A stretch of DNA of 51,657 bases from a bacterium. GTDB lineage: Bacteria > Actinomycetota > Acidimicrobiia > Acidimicrobiales > CATQHL01. This document shows, piece by piece, positions 50,423 to 51,657 of this stretch. Position 1 is the stretch's first letter; each line of letters begins with the position of its first letter. The position numbers and the translations under genes are program-made. The DNA lies in the NCBI GenBank assembly GCA_028824415.1, contig JAPPDX010000117.1, positions 1 through 51,657 of the forward strand, read 5' to 3'. The notes beneath the pieces are model-generated. The model was not told the DNA's origin. It saw nothing but the letters and a program-made list of their open reading frames with translations, and searched no databases.

Positions 50423-51657
<1,235 letters not shown>

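Overview
The window is about 70% GC, densely packed, and has many GTG starts, several leaderless-looking promoters and a tRNA without an encoded CCA end. Together with an AceA2-type isocitrate lyase, malate synthase G, an acyl-CoA mutase, branched-chain amino-acid uptake and an AddAB-type nuclease, this points to a high-GC actinobacterium. The mix of phytanoyl-CoA-dioxygenase, M24-peptidase and amidohydrolase-2 genes with many toxin-antitoxin pairs resembles free-living or host-associated Acidimicrobiia. That placement is inference; no rRNA is present.

Layout: 1-363 holds the end of an unknown gene, a possibly broken ORF and a tiny CxxC protein. 636-1249 is a Doc toxin module. 1532-9125 is a long minus-strand run: FMN-binding protein, orphan polar amino-acid-binding lipoprotein, APH-like kinase, YceI protein, Gfo/Idh oxidoreductase, M24 peptidase, phytanoyl-CoA-type dioxygenase and thiamine pyrophosphokinase. 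9276-11101 carries a zinc alcohol dehydrogenase and an alpha/beta-hydrolase homologue that lacks its nucleophile. tRNA-Val(CAC) follows. A 2OG-Fe(II) oxygenase and murF (minus) diverge from ddl (plus).

15154-20757 is the most distinctive region. A TetR regulator diverges from a three-gene operon: fatty-acyl reductase fused to a HAD phosphatase, LarA (lactate racemase)-family protein, and PlsC-like acyltransferase. Three copies of the palindrome TCTACCANNTGGTAGA lie between them. The likely theme is regulated lipid synthesis (alcohol, neutral or ether lipid), with an unexplained LarA-family partner.

20961-30202 is a carbon-metabolism block: aconitase, a MazEF pair, an amidohydrolase, and divergent isocitrate lyase and malate synthase G around an AT-rich, palindrome-bearing promoter region. 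Aconitase, lyase and synthase together supply the glyoxylate shunt for growth on fatty acids or C2 units. The acyl-CoA mutase at the right edge fits with use of odd-chain or branched substrates.

30222-42629 is an accessory, defence-like stretch: VapBC, Mrr-type endonuclease, AddA and AddB helicase-nucleases, a second VapBC, a DAO-family oxidoreductase, and an AAA/DUF4143 ATPase preceded by four phased 23-bp repeats. 42670-47564 is a complete livFGMHK operon, followed by an MFS exporter, a cyclophilin, a TetR regulator and the truncated acyl-CoA mutase.

No CRISPR array, IS element, prophage or replication origin was seen. Gaps between genes are all under 300 bases.
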